Source: Nyssa sinensis (Eukaryota > Streptophyta > Magnoliopsida > Cornales > Nyssaceae). Taken from it: a DNA stretch of 64,000 nucleotides. The notes under the pieces are model-generated. The model saw only the letters and a program-made list of their open reading frames with translations. It was not told where the DNA came from and did no database searches. Below, piece by piece: positions 47,901 to 58,450 of the stretch. Position numbers and translations under genes: made by a program. The DNA lies in NCBI GenBank assembly GCA_008638375.1, contig CM018036.1, forward strand, positions 18,190,332 through 18,254,331, in the 5' to 3' direction. Each line of letters begins with the position of its first letter. Position 1 is the stretch's first letter.

Positions 47901-49490
47901 AAATTATGTCTAGAATATTGAAATTGATTCGTTTATGGATGTATTAGCCTTGACAAATTCATGTCTAAATATGATCATCATTGTCATGTTGTCGGATTTT
48001 TGCTAACAAGGTTAATACCATTTTGAGAAAAGGTGCTTCTTTACACAATGAGGTGCAGTACTTTTGAATATGAGAAAAACTTACATGCATGGATGATTGT
48101 CTCCCACAGTCCTCGTTGATTTCCACCAGCAAATGCTGGAGGCTTCCGAGCTAGCACATCCAACGGTGTCTCATTATTCAAACCATCTCTAGCCAAAGCC
48201 AAGTGCAGGTGGTCCTTTAGAATTCTCAAAGCTGCATCTGCAGGATTAACAACATAAAACAAAATTTTTAAAATAAATGATTGTTTCTACAAGCAATTGT
48301 GGGTGTGGGTTTCTATTTAATTACTAGTTTCTTTAGCTGTATTCAATCTGTGTTACTTAGATTATTGTCTACACACACAACACGATATAGTTCTAGAAAC
48401 AAAAATGTGTGTATATATATATCAGTATATGTTTGAATGATAGTGTAAAAAAATAAAAATAAATAAATAACAAACAAATAGTTTTGTGAAGACTTTTTTT
48501 TTTTTATCAAAAATGTTATGTATTTCAATTTATATTTTGAATATAATATGTTAGGATAAAATAATTTTGAATCCCATGAGATGTTATTTTTAAAATTATT
48601 ATATCCTAACACATCAAATTAAAAATATTTAATATTACTCTTTTTTTATACTATCTCACTACAAGATTAATTAACTACAACAAAAAGTATGAGTTCGATT
48701 ACCATAAAAATTAGAAATGATACAAGTATTAAGTAGCTCAATCATATCCTGGTCCAATAAATTATTCCAAACTTCACCGCAACCAAGAAGATACTGCACC
48801 ATGTCACGTTGTCCTGACAAAGCTGCATAGTAGAGCGGTGACTTGGCTCCAGGACCGCGGACGCGAATTGATGCAAGTCCGGGATTCTTTTCCACCATAT
48901 ACTTGGCAATTCGCACTTTTCCGGTTGCAGCGGCAAAGGACAGGGCAGTGTTTCCCATTCTGTTTTCAGTTTCCAGGTCATGTTCATCCATCTCGTCCAC
49001 CAACTTCTTTACGAAGTGAACATGTCCTGCTGCAGCAGCAACATGCAGAGCAGTTTCCTGGCCTTGTGTTATACGAGCATTAACCAGCTCAGGATATTGC
49101 CCAATGATACCTTTAGCGGCTTTCCAATCACCTTTCAATGCAGCAATATGAAGATATCGTTCTCCTGCTTTGATGGTAAAAAGTTCAAAAGCACAAAAAT
49201 TACGTAAACCAACACAACAGACTGGTAATTATAAGAAGACCTATAAATGTTTATATTACTTGTAAAAAGTGATCTTATCAAATGATTTACATAGTTTCCT
49301 TCTATTAAAAATGAGAAAAGATTGTTGAAATATGTTACAGAATTTGATATTAAGTTAGAATAGATCATCAATAAACTTTAGAAAAATGGAAAAATAAGAG
49401 AAGACAAAACTTACTTTGAGGCGACGCCATCTCTCTGTTTGCTCTCAAATTGTCACTACGTCTTACAGTTTCTGATTGCGCATTTCTCAT
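44987..49490 (-). CDS. Ankyrin-repeat membrane protein with PGG domain (ITN1/ACD6-like class), five exons
   Basis: Model: exons 49490-49415, 49164-48703, 48237-48085, 46234-45810 and 45616-44987. All introns are GT-AG; phases 1, 1, 1, 0 agree across every junction. The total is 1746 bp coding for 581 residues. The ATG has an in-frame TAA three codons upstream. Exon 2 (residues 26-179) carries ankyrin repeats (YLHIAALKGDWKAAK, ETALHVAAAAGHVHFVKKL, NTALSFAAATGKVRIAKYM, SPLYYAALSGQRDMVQYL). Exon 4 has more (SIFHIAVLNRHEHIFNLI, NMLHLAATLA). Exon 5 has the PGG motif (about residues 444-446) after a first membrane segment (ANSCMLVATIIATVVF), then three more hydrophobic segments. Relatives act at the plasma membrane in defence, cell death and salt signalling; the role here is inferred only from family. 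I see no lesion. Confidence 0.88.
46670..47460. repeat. Degenerate ~220-bp tandem repeat in intron 3 of the ankyrin gene
   Basis: A phrase like ATTCAATGGCAATTTTGTAAATAACTCAA recurs (46690s, 46750, 46925, 47140, 47345, 47400), together with GTAAATTAAGAAAAGGAACCAC-like and AACCCTCGTCT-like segments at 46790, 47020 and 47235. About four units with strong divergence. Confidence 0.7.
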
Positions 49491-49699
49491 ATTGACTTAA
49501 CTTGTGTCCTCCTGAAATGAAGCTGTAGTAGAAATAATTCTCTCTATGAATGCTAATGAAAACACTGAATGTGAACTTTATCATTACCTAAACTTTAGTT
49601 TGATTGTTGAAAAATATTTAAGAGGAAAAAATTCATTTACTATAGTTTTATTGTCATTTTGTTTTGAATTAATCCACTAATAAAGATGTGAAGCTTGTT

Positions 49700-50905
49700 G
49701 AATTTGTAATTGGCAGTTCTGGTTGGGCTTTATATTTTAGACGTGTACTCTTTTTTGTATGCATGGGAAGAAGATGAGAAGAGGAAGTTATCAGAAACAC
49801 TGGATAGTTGTCCTTAGTTCCTTCTTTGGATTCTCCATTCCCAATGTTATTCAACCTAGCTGTGGATAAGAAGATTTTGGTAGCTGAATTTATTGGTTTA
49901 TTGGAATCCCCTAATTGGTCCATCTTCTTTAGAAGGCGTCTTTTTTCGTGAGAGGAAGAAAGTTTTTTGAATCTGAAGTCTTTAATTCCTACTGGTCTCA
50001 ACTTCAATCAGAACTAGTTGGACACTATCAGTTGGAAGGCTTCTCCTTCAAGTCATCAGTTCTCAGTGAATTGTTTGTTTCAGTGGTATGTATTGAGGCT
50101 GGTTGCAAAGCATAAGTTACTAAATTTTATTTGGAATAATATGGCTACCTCTAGAATAAAATGTTTCAGTTGGCTTTGTTGGAAAGGCAAGATTAAGATG
50201 GCAGATTTTCTTTTCAAAATTGGGATTTTGGGAAATCAAAGCGATTGTTTATGTCAATTTTGCAATCTGGAAGTTGAGTCAATTGATCATGTTCTCCTAA
50301 ATTGTAATGAAGTTTGGAAATTTGGTCTAGTTGAATCAAATGGTGGGATTTTTGTTGGGCATCCCCAGGTTCTATTACTCAATTATTTTCATGGTGGCAA
50401 GGTATTAAGGTCCGGAAGAAGGTTAGAAAAATTTCGGAAGCTATCCCTCATGTTGTTCTTTGGTCCATCTGGGAGGCTAGAAATGATTTGTCTTCAATAA
50501 AAGTCTCTTGATTGGAATTATATGTGTGATCTTGTCAAGGTGAGAGTGGCCTATTGGGTGAAAAGTGGATTGAACATTTCGGACTTCTCTGTTACAGAGT
50601 CTGATATTCAATCGTCATCAAGTTTTGGGCAGTGTTTGATTTGTATTGGGTCTGTATTTAAGGGTCAACTTTGGGTGTAGCATTATGTGAAAGTGTTTTT
50701 TTGGTTTTTTGGTCTCTTTCTTAAATGTTGGTAGATGATTTGGCTCTTATTTAGTATCAATCTAGTTAAGATGAAACCAGTTGTTTATAACATTCTCTGC
50801 ATTCAAGTTTTGTTGACGTATTATTTTATATCCCTTGTACAATTTTTCTATCAATAAATTTCTTTTTTTTTGCTATCCAAAAAATAAATAAAAATAAAAA
50901 CCAGA
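49700..50905 (+). pseudogene. 5'-truncated LINE, RT zinc-binding (zf-RVT) end
   Basis: From about 49840 a plus frame with stops resembles the segment before the zf-RVT domain of plant LINEs (PNVIQ-like, then NWSIFFRRRLF). 50018-50500 is open and contains DTISWKASPSSHQFSVN and IWNNMATSRIKCFSWL, then the zinc-binding core CQFCNLEVESIDHVLLNC. The rest of RT and the endonuclease are absent, as usual for 5'-truncated LINE copies. The 3' end has TATCAATAAA and an A-rich tail (AAAAAATAAATAAAAATAAA, about 50878-50900). It lies upstream of, and divergent from, the ankyrin gene. The 5' limit is approximate. Confidence 0.75.
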
Positions 50906-51109
50906 CAGACATAGGAGTATTAAAAAAATAAAGAACAAAACTGCACATTTAGTACACTTAATATTTGGAAGAACAAAATCTGGATACTTTGTGATTATGT
51001 CTTTTCTTCTAGTATCCATTAACAAGCAAGTTACTAATCAAAAGTTAGCAAAGCTAACTAGAAGATAATGATGAAAAATGAATATTAGAATCTCCTTTAG
51101 CCAACACTG

Positions 51110-51484
51110 CCTGATGGGTAAAACATACATTAATTGCTATCACATCATCAATTATTTTTAAAAGAAAAAAAATTGTCTCATCAATCGATAACTATCCCTC
51201 ATTTGAAGATAAAATTTGAGTAACAAAACATACACTATGTAAAAAGGATTCAAGGATTACCTGAACAAGGATGGACGAAGCTTATTCCCAAGATGGTCTG
51301 CTGTATGCAAATCGACCTTTTAGCTACAATAATGGACTCAAAGAAAGGAAAAAGATTGGCACAAGGTAAGAAACAGTTGCTAGAGCAAATGGTTGATGAG
51401 TGTATCTTACAATGTTTCATGGGTTCTATATATAAAATGAAAAAGGAGATCAAAATGATTATTAACATGTGCCGAAAGTATATG
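51110..51484. other. ~375 bp present only in the first tandem unit
   Basis: Between CCAACACTG and TTGTCAGATCGG, where units 2 and 3 join directly. It is either an insertion into unit 1 or a deletion from the ancestor of units 2 and 3. I see no target duplication or inverted termini, and no gene. Confidence 0.6.
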
Positions 51485-51566
51485 TTGTCAGATCGGTTTT
51501 GCTTTAACACTGTCTTTCTCTTGGCAAATGACTATATTCAATTCTCTGCTAATAACTTTGGGAAAA

Positions 51567-51820
51567 GAGTAATGTTATCTATACCATAATATTTTACTAA
51601 ATTTTATTACCTGTTGACGTGGTTGTTCGGGTGCTAGTCAATTAAGCCTCTTGGTATATGCGGCTTCTAGTCAATTAAGCCTTTTAGTGCTAGTCAATTA
51701 AGCCTCTTAGACTCACCTGACATGACTAGCACCAAGAGGTTGAATTCACTAGTATCAAAAACAACCACGTTAGCAGGTAAATCTTTTTGGTAAAATGTTA
51801 AGGTAAGGATAGTATTATTG
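51567..51820. mobile_element. 254-bp MITE with 9-bp target duplication (Mutator-like)
   Basis: Flanked by TTGGGAAAA at 51558-51566 and 51821-51829. Ends are inverted: GAGTAATGTTATCTATACC on the left against CAATAATACTATCCTTACC from the right. Inner arms ACCTGTTGACGTGGTTGTT and its near-complement continue the fold-back. It contains three copies of CTAGTCAATTAAGCCTCTT. A 9-bp duplication suggests the Mutator superfamily. Units 2 and 3 of the surrounding tandem repeat keep the empty site (CTTTGGAAAAAGAGACATAG), which confirms the borders. Confidence 0.88.
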
Positions 51821-53198
51821 TTGGGAAAAGAGACATAGAGAGATAAATACCTTGGAAGTTCTGTGCATGACACCAAATCCCTTGCTTTATTGGGGTTGCG
51901 TATGCATTGTAGTCATGACTAAATAGATAAAGTGTAGGATTTGATCACGAGAAGACATCATTCTAAGACTGGCTTAGGGGAACGAGTTGTTTATGATATT
52001 TTTTGCATTTAAGTTTTATTGATGTATTATTTTGTATCCCTTATATAATTTTTCTATCAATAAGTCTTTTTTTTTTTTTTTTTGCTATTCAAAAAAATAA
52101 ATAAAAATAAAAATCAGACAGACATAGGAGTATTAAAAAAATAAAGAACAAAACTGCACATTTAGTACACTTATAATTTGGAAGGACGAAATTTGGATAC
52201 TTTGAGATTAGGTCTTTTCTTCTGGTATCCATTAAGAAGCAAGTTACTAATCAGAAGTTAGCGAAGCTAGCTAGAAGATAATGATGAAGTATGAATATTA
52301 GCATATCCTTTAGCTGACACTGTTGTCAAATCGATATTGTTTTAACATTGTCTTCCTCTTAGCAAATGACTATATTTAGACCTTTCCTAATGACTTTGAA
52401 AAAAGAGACATAGAGAGAGAAATGCTTTGGAAGTTCTGTGCATGACACCAAATCCCCTTGCTTTATTGGGGTTGCGCACGCATTGCAGTCATGCCTAAGT
52501 AGATAAAGTGTAAAATTTGATCACGAGAAGGCATCATTCTAAAACTGGCCTAAGGGAACGAGTTGTCTATAATATTTTCTCCATTCAAGTTTTATTGATG
52601 TATTATTTTGTATCTCTTCTACAATTTTTTTATCAATAAATTTCTTTTTTTTTGTTGTTCAAAAAAATAAATAAAAATAAAAATCAGACAGACATAAGAG
52701 TATTAAATAAATAAAGAACAAAACTGCACATTTACTACACTTCTAATTTGGAAGGACGAAATCTGGATACTTTGAGATTAGGTCTTTTTTCTGGTATCCA
52801 TTAACAAGCAAGTTACTCATCAAAAGTTAGCGAAGCTAGCTAGAAGATAATGATGAAGTATGAATATTAGCATCTCCTTTAGCCGAGACAGTTGTCAAAT
52901 CGATATTGCTTTAACACCATCTTCCTCTGCTAATGACTTTGGAAAAAGAGACATAGAGAGATAAATGTTTTGGAAGTTTTGTGCATGACACCAAAATCCC
53001 CTTGGTTTATTGGGGTTGCCCATGCATTATAGTCATGACTAAGTAGATAAAATGTAAGATTTGATCACGAGAAGGCATCATTCTAAGACTGGCCTAGGGG
53101 AATGAGCAATTATGTTTGAAAACAATTTTTTTTTTTAAACTTTTTAACAAAAAAATTAAAATAAATACCCTTTTTTTTTATCAAAAAAGTATATTTTA

Positions 53199-53249
53199 TC
53201 TACTATAAATTTTGTATGTACACTTAATATGTTTTCGTATGATATTTGT

Positions 53250-53285
<36 letters not shown>

Positions 53286-53460
53286 GCTTACATTTAAGAG
53301 AGTGATATATGTGTGTGTATGTATTTATATCTACTATAAATTTTGTATTTACACTTAATATGTTTTCGTCGTATGATATTTGTTTACACACACATACATA
53401 TATATATATATATATGTGCTTACATTTAAGAGAGTGATATACACATTTACACATATTTGT
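53199..53460. repeat. 131-bp tandem duplication with (CA)n/(TA)n microsatellite
   Basis: TCTACTATAAATTTTGTAT starts at 53199 and again at 53330. Each copy continues through CACTTAATATGTTTTCGT, a CA then TA run, and ACATTTAAGAGAGTGATATA. The microsatellite runs are at about 53251-53286 and 53386-53415. Confidence 0.85.
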
Positions 53461-53776
53461 ATTTATTTATATATCAAAATTAATATTAATAGGTTTAAGA
53501 GATAGTTGTTAAATAAAGTTTATTAATATATCAAAATTCCCAGCTAGAAATAAAATTAAAATCAATTTTAAGAGATAGTTGTTAAATAAACTTTCATTTT
53601 TTAAGAAAAAAACTAAAAAGTTATATATTTTTTTTCAAAGGTCTTGTAAAACTTTGAAGCGAAATCAATCTGAAGTTCAAAGACTAACTATTAAGACGCT
53701 AAAATCTTGTATTGTAGTGGTGCAAGAATCAACTAAAAAAGTTTGAATTAATGTGTAAAACAGATGTTATATTTAC

Positions 53777-54246
53777 CACATAAACCAGAGCTGATACAAG
53801 TATTAAGTAGCTCAATCTGATCCTCAGGTGTCCGTGATTCAAACAAGGACAAGGGAAAAGGATAGTCCACCATGTCACTGTGTCCTAACAAAGCAGCCAT
53901 GTAGAGCGCTGTCTTTGCTTTAGGATTACGAATAATGGCAGTCTGTAATTCTTTTTCACCATCAACTGGGCAATTTGCACATTTCCAGTTGCAGCAGCAA
54001 AACATAGGGCAGTGTTCCCCATTTTATTTTGCAGTTCCAAGTCATTTTCATTCATCTTTTCCACCAACTTTGCCACGAAGAAAACATGTTCTGCTGCTGC
54101 AGCAACATGCAGAGCAGTTTCCTTGCCTTGTGTTATATGAGCTTTAACCAGGGTGTGATCTGCTTTAATCACATGTTCAGCGGCTTTCCAACCACCTTTT
54201 AATGCAGCTGTATGAAGTGGAATGCATTGACTGAGATATAGCTCTC
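53777..54246 (-). pseudogene. Single-exon relic of a second ankyrin/PGG-family gene
   Basis: Corresponds to exon 2 of the intact gene, with the same splice borders: GCAG before 54246 and G|GTAAAT after 53777, phase 1. It shows LHTAALKGGWKAAEHVI, ETALHVAAAAEHVFFVAKL, NTALCFAAATGNVQIAQLM, then after a one-base deletion near 53935 (frame change) ALYMAALLGHSDMV and DQIELLNTCIS. I find no matching exon 1 to the right and no exons 3-5 or PGG region to the left before the tandem units. It is therefore a truncated, frameshifted paralogue in the same orientation as the intact gene. Confidence 0.85.
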
Positions 54247-54287
54247 CTGCATGCATTGACTGGGAATTTTGCTATTGTTTTTTTACT

Positions 54288-54347
54288 CTCTGACTGTCCT
54301 CGGCTGCTCTGTCCAGCGGTGGTTTTATTCCACTATTTTGAATGTAT
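54288..54347. repeat. 60-bp dispersed direct repeat (copy 1; copy 2 at 55087-55147)
   Basis: TGACTGTCCTCGGCTGCTCTG ... GGTTTTATTCC and TTTTGAATGTA recur at 55087-55147 with small changes. The two copies flank an AT-rich block of about 0.74 kb. Confidence 0.75.
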
Positions 54348-55086
54348 AGCTTATTACTCACTGCCCCTTACATTTCTCTTAGTTGGTTGTATACCTTATT
54401 ATTCCCCTGCTTTTTTCTAATGAAATTCATGCTCTCTACCCCCAAAATAAAATTAAAAAATTAAAATTAACGCACAGACATTTATAATAATAGGAATGAC
54501 CTTTGATCTATAACAAGTTGCGGAAGTTTTTGACAAACAATGAAAATATTTTAATTCTTGTTTTAACAGAGTTGATTAGTCACGAATTTTAGAACGGAGC
54601 TGCTCCGCCATGACCGAAGTTGTTCGAGACCAAACGATTTTGTTTAAGTCTTTAATTGGATTTTTTTTGTTATTTATAGTAATTTTTGTTTTTACAATTA
54701 GCTTGTTTAGGAAAGCTTGAATTAACTTATGTTTGTCACTGTAATTTCCTAATTTGATATGATTTCTAATTTTTTAAAAAGTTTCAATTTTTATTAGTTT
54801 CGAATTTTTCCTTTTTTCAAAATTATTCTATTTTTTTAATTGTAATAGGGTTAGTATAAGGAATTAGTAAATTCATATTAAAATTAATAGTAATTTTAAT
54901 CAAAACTTAATATATTTTTGTTTAAAAATTTAAAATTTGTTTTCTTTAAATGAGGAATCTATTTTATTTTTAGTTACTAAAAAAAATTTAATATATTTGA
55001 TTTTCTTAATAACGGCTTACTTTATTTTTTATTATAAAATTTAATGTGTTTAATTCTCCTTTTAACCTCAAAATCTCCTTTTGACT
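54348..55086. other. AT-rich intergenic, no gene seen
   Basis: Between the two 60-bp repeats. Nothing supported. Confidence 0.5.
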
Positions 55087-55258
55087 CACTGACTGTCCTC
55101 CTCGGCTGCTCTGTTCTGTGATGGTTTTATTCCCCTGTTTTGAATGTACATGATGAAAAGATGCTGTGTCCAGTAGCCATGACAATGATGATATATATAT
55201 ATATATATTTATATTTAGGCAGGGTTTGAGAATTAATTACCTCAAACAAATGTTGTAG

Positions 55259-55290
55259 CAATAATGCTATCCATACGGATAGCATTATTG
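55259..55290. repeat. Perfect 14-bp inverted repeat (hairpin)
   Basis: CAATAATGCTATCC, a 4-base loop ATAC, then GGATAGCATTATTG. All 14 pairs are Watson-Crick. Confidence 0.9.
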
Positions 55291-55351
55291 TTTTCCGTAG
55301 ATGAAGCCCGAAGACTGGTCTGAACATCCAGAGACAACTTCCTAGGCTGGA

Positions 55352-55395
55352 GGCGTGAAGACCGATAAAGGTAATGGCGTGAAGACCGATAAAGG
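55352..55395. repeat. 24-bp tandem duplication
   Basis: GGCGTGAAGACCGATAAAGG at 55352-55371 and again at 55376-55395, identical. Confidence 0.9.
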
Positions 55396-55471
55396 AAGCA
55401 AAACTTGCAGATGTAATGACAAATTGGTATATAACAACGTTCATTGAAATAATATAGACTCTCAATTTCAA

Positions 55472-56814
55472 ATTACAGGTGAATATTATAATTTTTTAAA
55501 ATTATAATTAAAGTAATAAATTAAAAAATTAAGTACAAAAAATGATAAAGTAATTTTCACTTAATCTAATTTAAATGAGAAAGTGATGAGTTATGTATAA
55601 AATATCCGTGAAGGCCTTGTGATTTTTTTTTTTTTTGAAAGAAAAAAGAAAAGAAGGAAAAAGGATCCCAATGTTGACTGACACAACTGGGTCGTCTGCT
55701 GTGATTCATACTATTCATCATATTCCCTTAGATTCATAGCACTGGACAATTTATGCACCTTGTTTGTATTGAAGCATGGCGAATCGAATCAAATTATGTG
55801 ATTCTTGTCGCGAATCATCCAATTTTGATAACTGTGACCAATACTACATCACAGTGATTTGAACTCTACATATTTTTTGTTTCGAGAGTGAAAGGAGATA
55901 TTACTCAAGCTAACGGTTGGTGGTTTGGAGCTGTTATTCTAGAGTTTGAGTGTTTTGTATCTTGAAGGGAAAACTCTCTTAGGATTTTGTCCTTGCATTT
56001 TATATGTTTATGATCAATGTCTTAAAAAACGTTCTCAAGCAGAGCCTTCTGAGAAACATACACTTTAGGGGCTAGGCTATACCTAGGGGACAACAAGTGC
56101 GCCTTATTCTTTTGCGTAAGGCACACATCTCAATGGAGGAAACAAGATACCTTTTTTATTTTATTTTTTACTATTTATTGTGGTTAAAAGAAAAATGGGG
56201 AGATGTCAAATTAGTGTCAAATTAATTTCTTTTTTTTTTTTTTTACCATTAAGAGCTCCAAAACAATTTTAGATATACAAAAATTTCTTTCTAACGTACA
56301 TCGTATAATTCATTATGTATCACTATTCATTTATAAGGTAATATATTTTATTCCTTATGTACTTAGTATTTTGTTAAATGATACACATTCTAATATATAT
56401 TTTACAATTCCATCAAATGTATAAAAAGGTAGCATATATGTATGTGGATAACTATAAAGAGTAATGTTTGATGATCTAAATATGATAACTTATATAAATA
56501 CATTCATCTGATATAGTGTGATTTAATTGGTTAAGAATTTTTTTTATTTTGACTTTATTTTATATTCACAACTAGTTAAATTATACCACTATCAGATAAA
56601 ATGAACTTACATAAGTAAATTTATTTGACTACAAAATATTATTCTAACTATAAAATTCATAGAAACTCAGACCCTTCAAACTGAAGCATTTTTTAAATTT
56701 TTATTTATTTTAGGAACAGTATTTGGCAGGAAGGAGTGCAAGAGTAGTGTTAAAAAGAAGTCTTTTTGAATATTCAAAAAACCACATCACATCTGCTAGC
56801 ACCTTGGGGGGGAG
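55472..56814. other. AT-rich intergenic, no gene seen
   Basis: No supported gene, RNA or transposon boundary. Confidence 0.5.
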
Positions 56815-57682
56815 ATGTTTGCATGCGCTGAAGGTACCATGCTGTTAAAGTGTGTCGCGCCAATTAATTTCTGTCACTTATCACTTTAGTTTGTCAGATT
56901 TTGTCCTCCTTTTACTTTTTATTAGTAGTGTAAGTGGATCAGATAAACTCGTGACCCAATAAATTATGAAATTGGATAAAAATATATGTTATTTTAATTC
57001 GATTCGAAATTAAACTTTTGAGTTTTAATTTAAATGTTTGCATGCGCTGAAGGTACCATGCTGTTAAAGTGTGTCGCGCCAATTAATTTCTGTCACTTAT
57101 CACTTTAGTTTGTGTCCTCCTTTTACTTTTTATTAGTAGTGTAAGTGGATCAGATAAACTCGTGACCCAATAAATTATGAAATTGGATAAAAATATATGT
57201 TATTTTAATTCGATTCGAAATTAAATTTTTGAGTTTTAATTTAAATGTTTGCATGCGCTGAAGGTACCATGCTGTTAAAGTGTGTCGCGCCAATTAATTT
57301 CTGTCACTTATCACTTTAGTTTGTCAGATTCTGTCCTCCTTTTACTTTTTATTAGTAGTGTAAGTGGATCAGATAAACTCGTGACCCAATAAATTATGAA
57401 ATTGGATAAAAATATATGTTATTTTAATTCGATTCGAAATTAAATTTTTGAGTTTTAATTTAAATGTTTGCCTGCGCTGAAGGTACCATGCTGTTAAAGT
57501 GTGTCGCGCCAATTAATTTCTGTCACTTATCACTTTAGTTTGTCAGATTCTGTCCTCCTTTTACTTTTTACTAGTAGTGTAAGTGGATCAGATAAACTCG
57601 TGACCCAATAAATTATGAAATTGGATAAAAATATATGTTATTTTAATTTGATTCAAAATTAAATTTTTGAGTTTTAATTTAA
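56815..57682. repeat. 219-bp tandem array, four near-identical copies
   Basis: Units begin at 56815, 57034, 57245 and 57464 with ATGTTTGC(A/C)TGCGCTGAAGG and end with GAGTTTTAATTTAA. Lengths are 219, 211, 219 and 219; the second lacks 8 bases (CAGATTTT). Differences between units are few, so the array is young. Confidence 0.92.
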
Positions 57683-57892
57683 ATGAGAACCGACTTGGAT
57701 ACGAACGTCAAGTATCTAATCTTGAATTATTACTACTTAAAATTATATATTTTATATTTTAATTAATGTGAACTGTTAAATTTTAAACATGTAAATAATC
57801 TTGATAGTTTATTTTATTAATATTTTAAATATGTAATATTTATTTTGTTATCTAATTCTATTGACATTTTTAAATCTATTTTCATTGAAAGT

Positions 57893-58450
57893 GTTTTACC
57901 TTTGCGTGTACGGAAGGTACTATGCTGTTAAGTCTCACGTGATGTCTGGCGCAATTAATTTTTTGCCACCAATCGCTTTAGTCCGTCACATTCTCTTTCC
58001 TCCTTTACTTCTTACTAGGAATACAAGTCAGGCAGGAAAACTTAAGCTCGATCCGAGAAATTACGAGTTTGAATAAAAATAGATGATACCCGAGTTCGGT
58101 CCGAGACCAAATTTTTTAGCTCAAATTTAAATCGAGACTGGCCTGAGCAGGGACGTCAGGAATGTTTGCGTGCATGGAAGGTACCACACTGTTAAAGTCT
58201 CACGTAGTGTCTCGCGCAAATTAATTTTTGCCACCTATCACTTTAGTCAGTCACATTCTCTCTCCTCCTTTACTTTTTACTAGGGGTGCAAGTCGGACAA
58301 ATAAACCCAAGCTTGACCCGAGCAATTACGAATTTGGACAAAAATAAATGATACTCAAGTTCGGCCTTAGATCGAATTTTTGAGCTCAAATTTAAATCAG
58401 GACTGGCTTGAGTAGTACCGTCGAGTACCTGAACCCGAATTGCCATCACT
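57893..58450. repeat. Two diverged units related to the 219-bp array
   Basis: 57893-58145 and 58162-58450 repeat the same order of landmarks: GGAAGGTAC(T/C)A, CTGTTAA, GCGCAA(T)TTAATTTTTGCCAC, TCACATTCTC, TCCTTTACTT, CAAGTC-GA. They are much more divergent from the array and from each other, and contain a GACCCGAG-containing CpG-rich stretch typical of a plant non-autonomous repeat. Confidence 0.7.

Larger units (their letters stand above)
50780..53106. repeat. Three tandem units of about 0.57 kb containing the LINE 3' end
   Basis: Units start at 50780, 51986 and 52562, each with GTTGT(T/C)TAT-A-ATATT and sharing the poly-T/poly-A LINE tail, CAGACAGACATAGGAGTATT, GAAGCTAGCTAGAAGATAATG, GACACCAAATCCC and a closing block near GATCACGAGAAGGCATCATT. 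Unit 2 is 576 bp and unit 3 about 545 bp. Unit 1 is longer because of a MITE (51567-51820) and a further ~375 bp (51110-51484) absent from the other two. No coding function seen. Confidence 0.85.
55127..55471 (-). other. 114-codon open frame of unknown nature
   Basis: Hydrophobic frame ending in a run of Tyr/Ile from a TA microsatellite (55187-55210). It spans a perfect hairpin and a 24-bp duplication (SFIGLHAITFIGLHA). No family recognised, and composition suggests chance rather than a gene. Confidence 0.15.

Noticed and set aside
51250..51510. 86-codon minus-strand frame with a possible splice donor near 51260, considered as an exon of a third ankyrin gene
   Set aside because: No ankyrin or PGG motif and no partner exons with matching phase.
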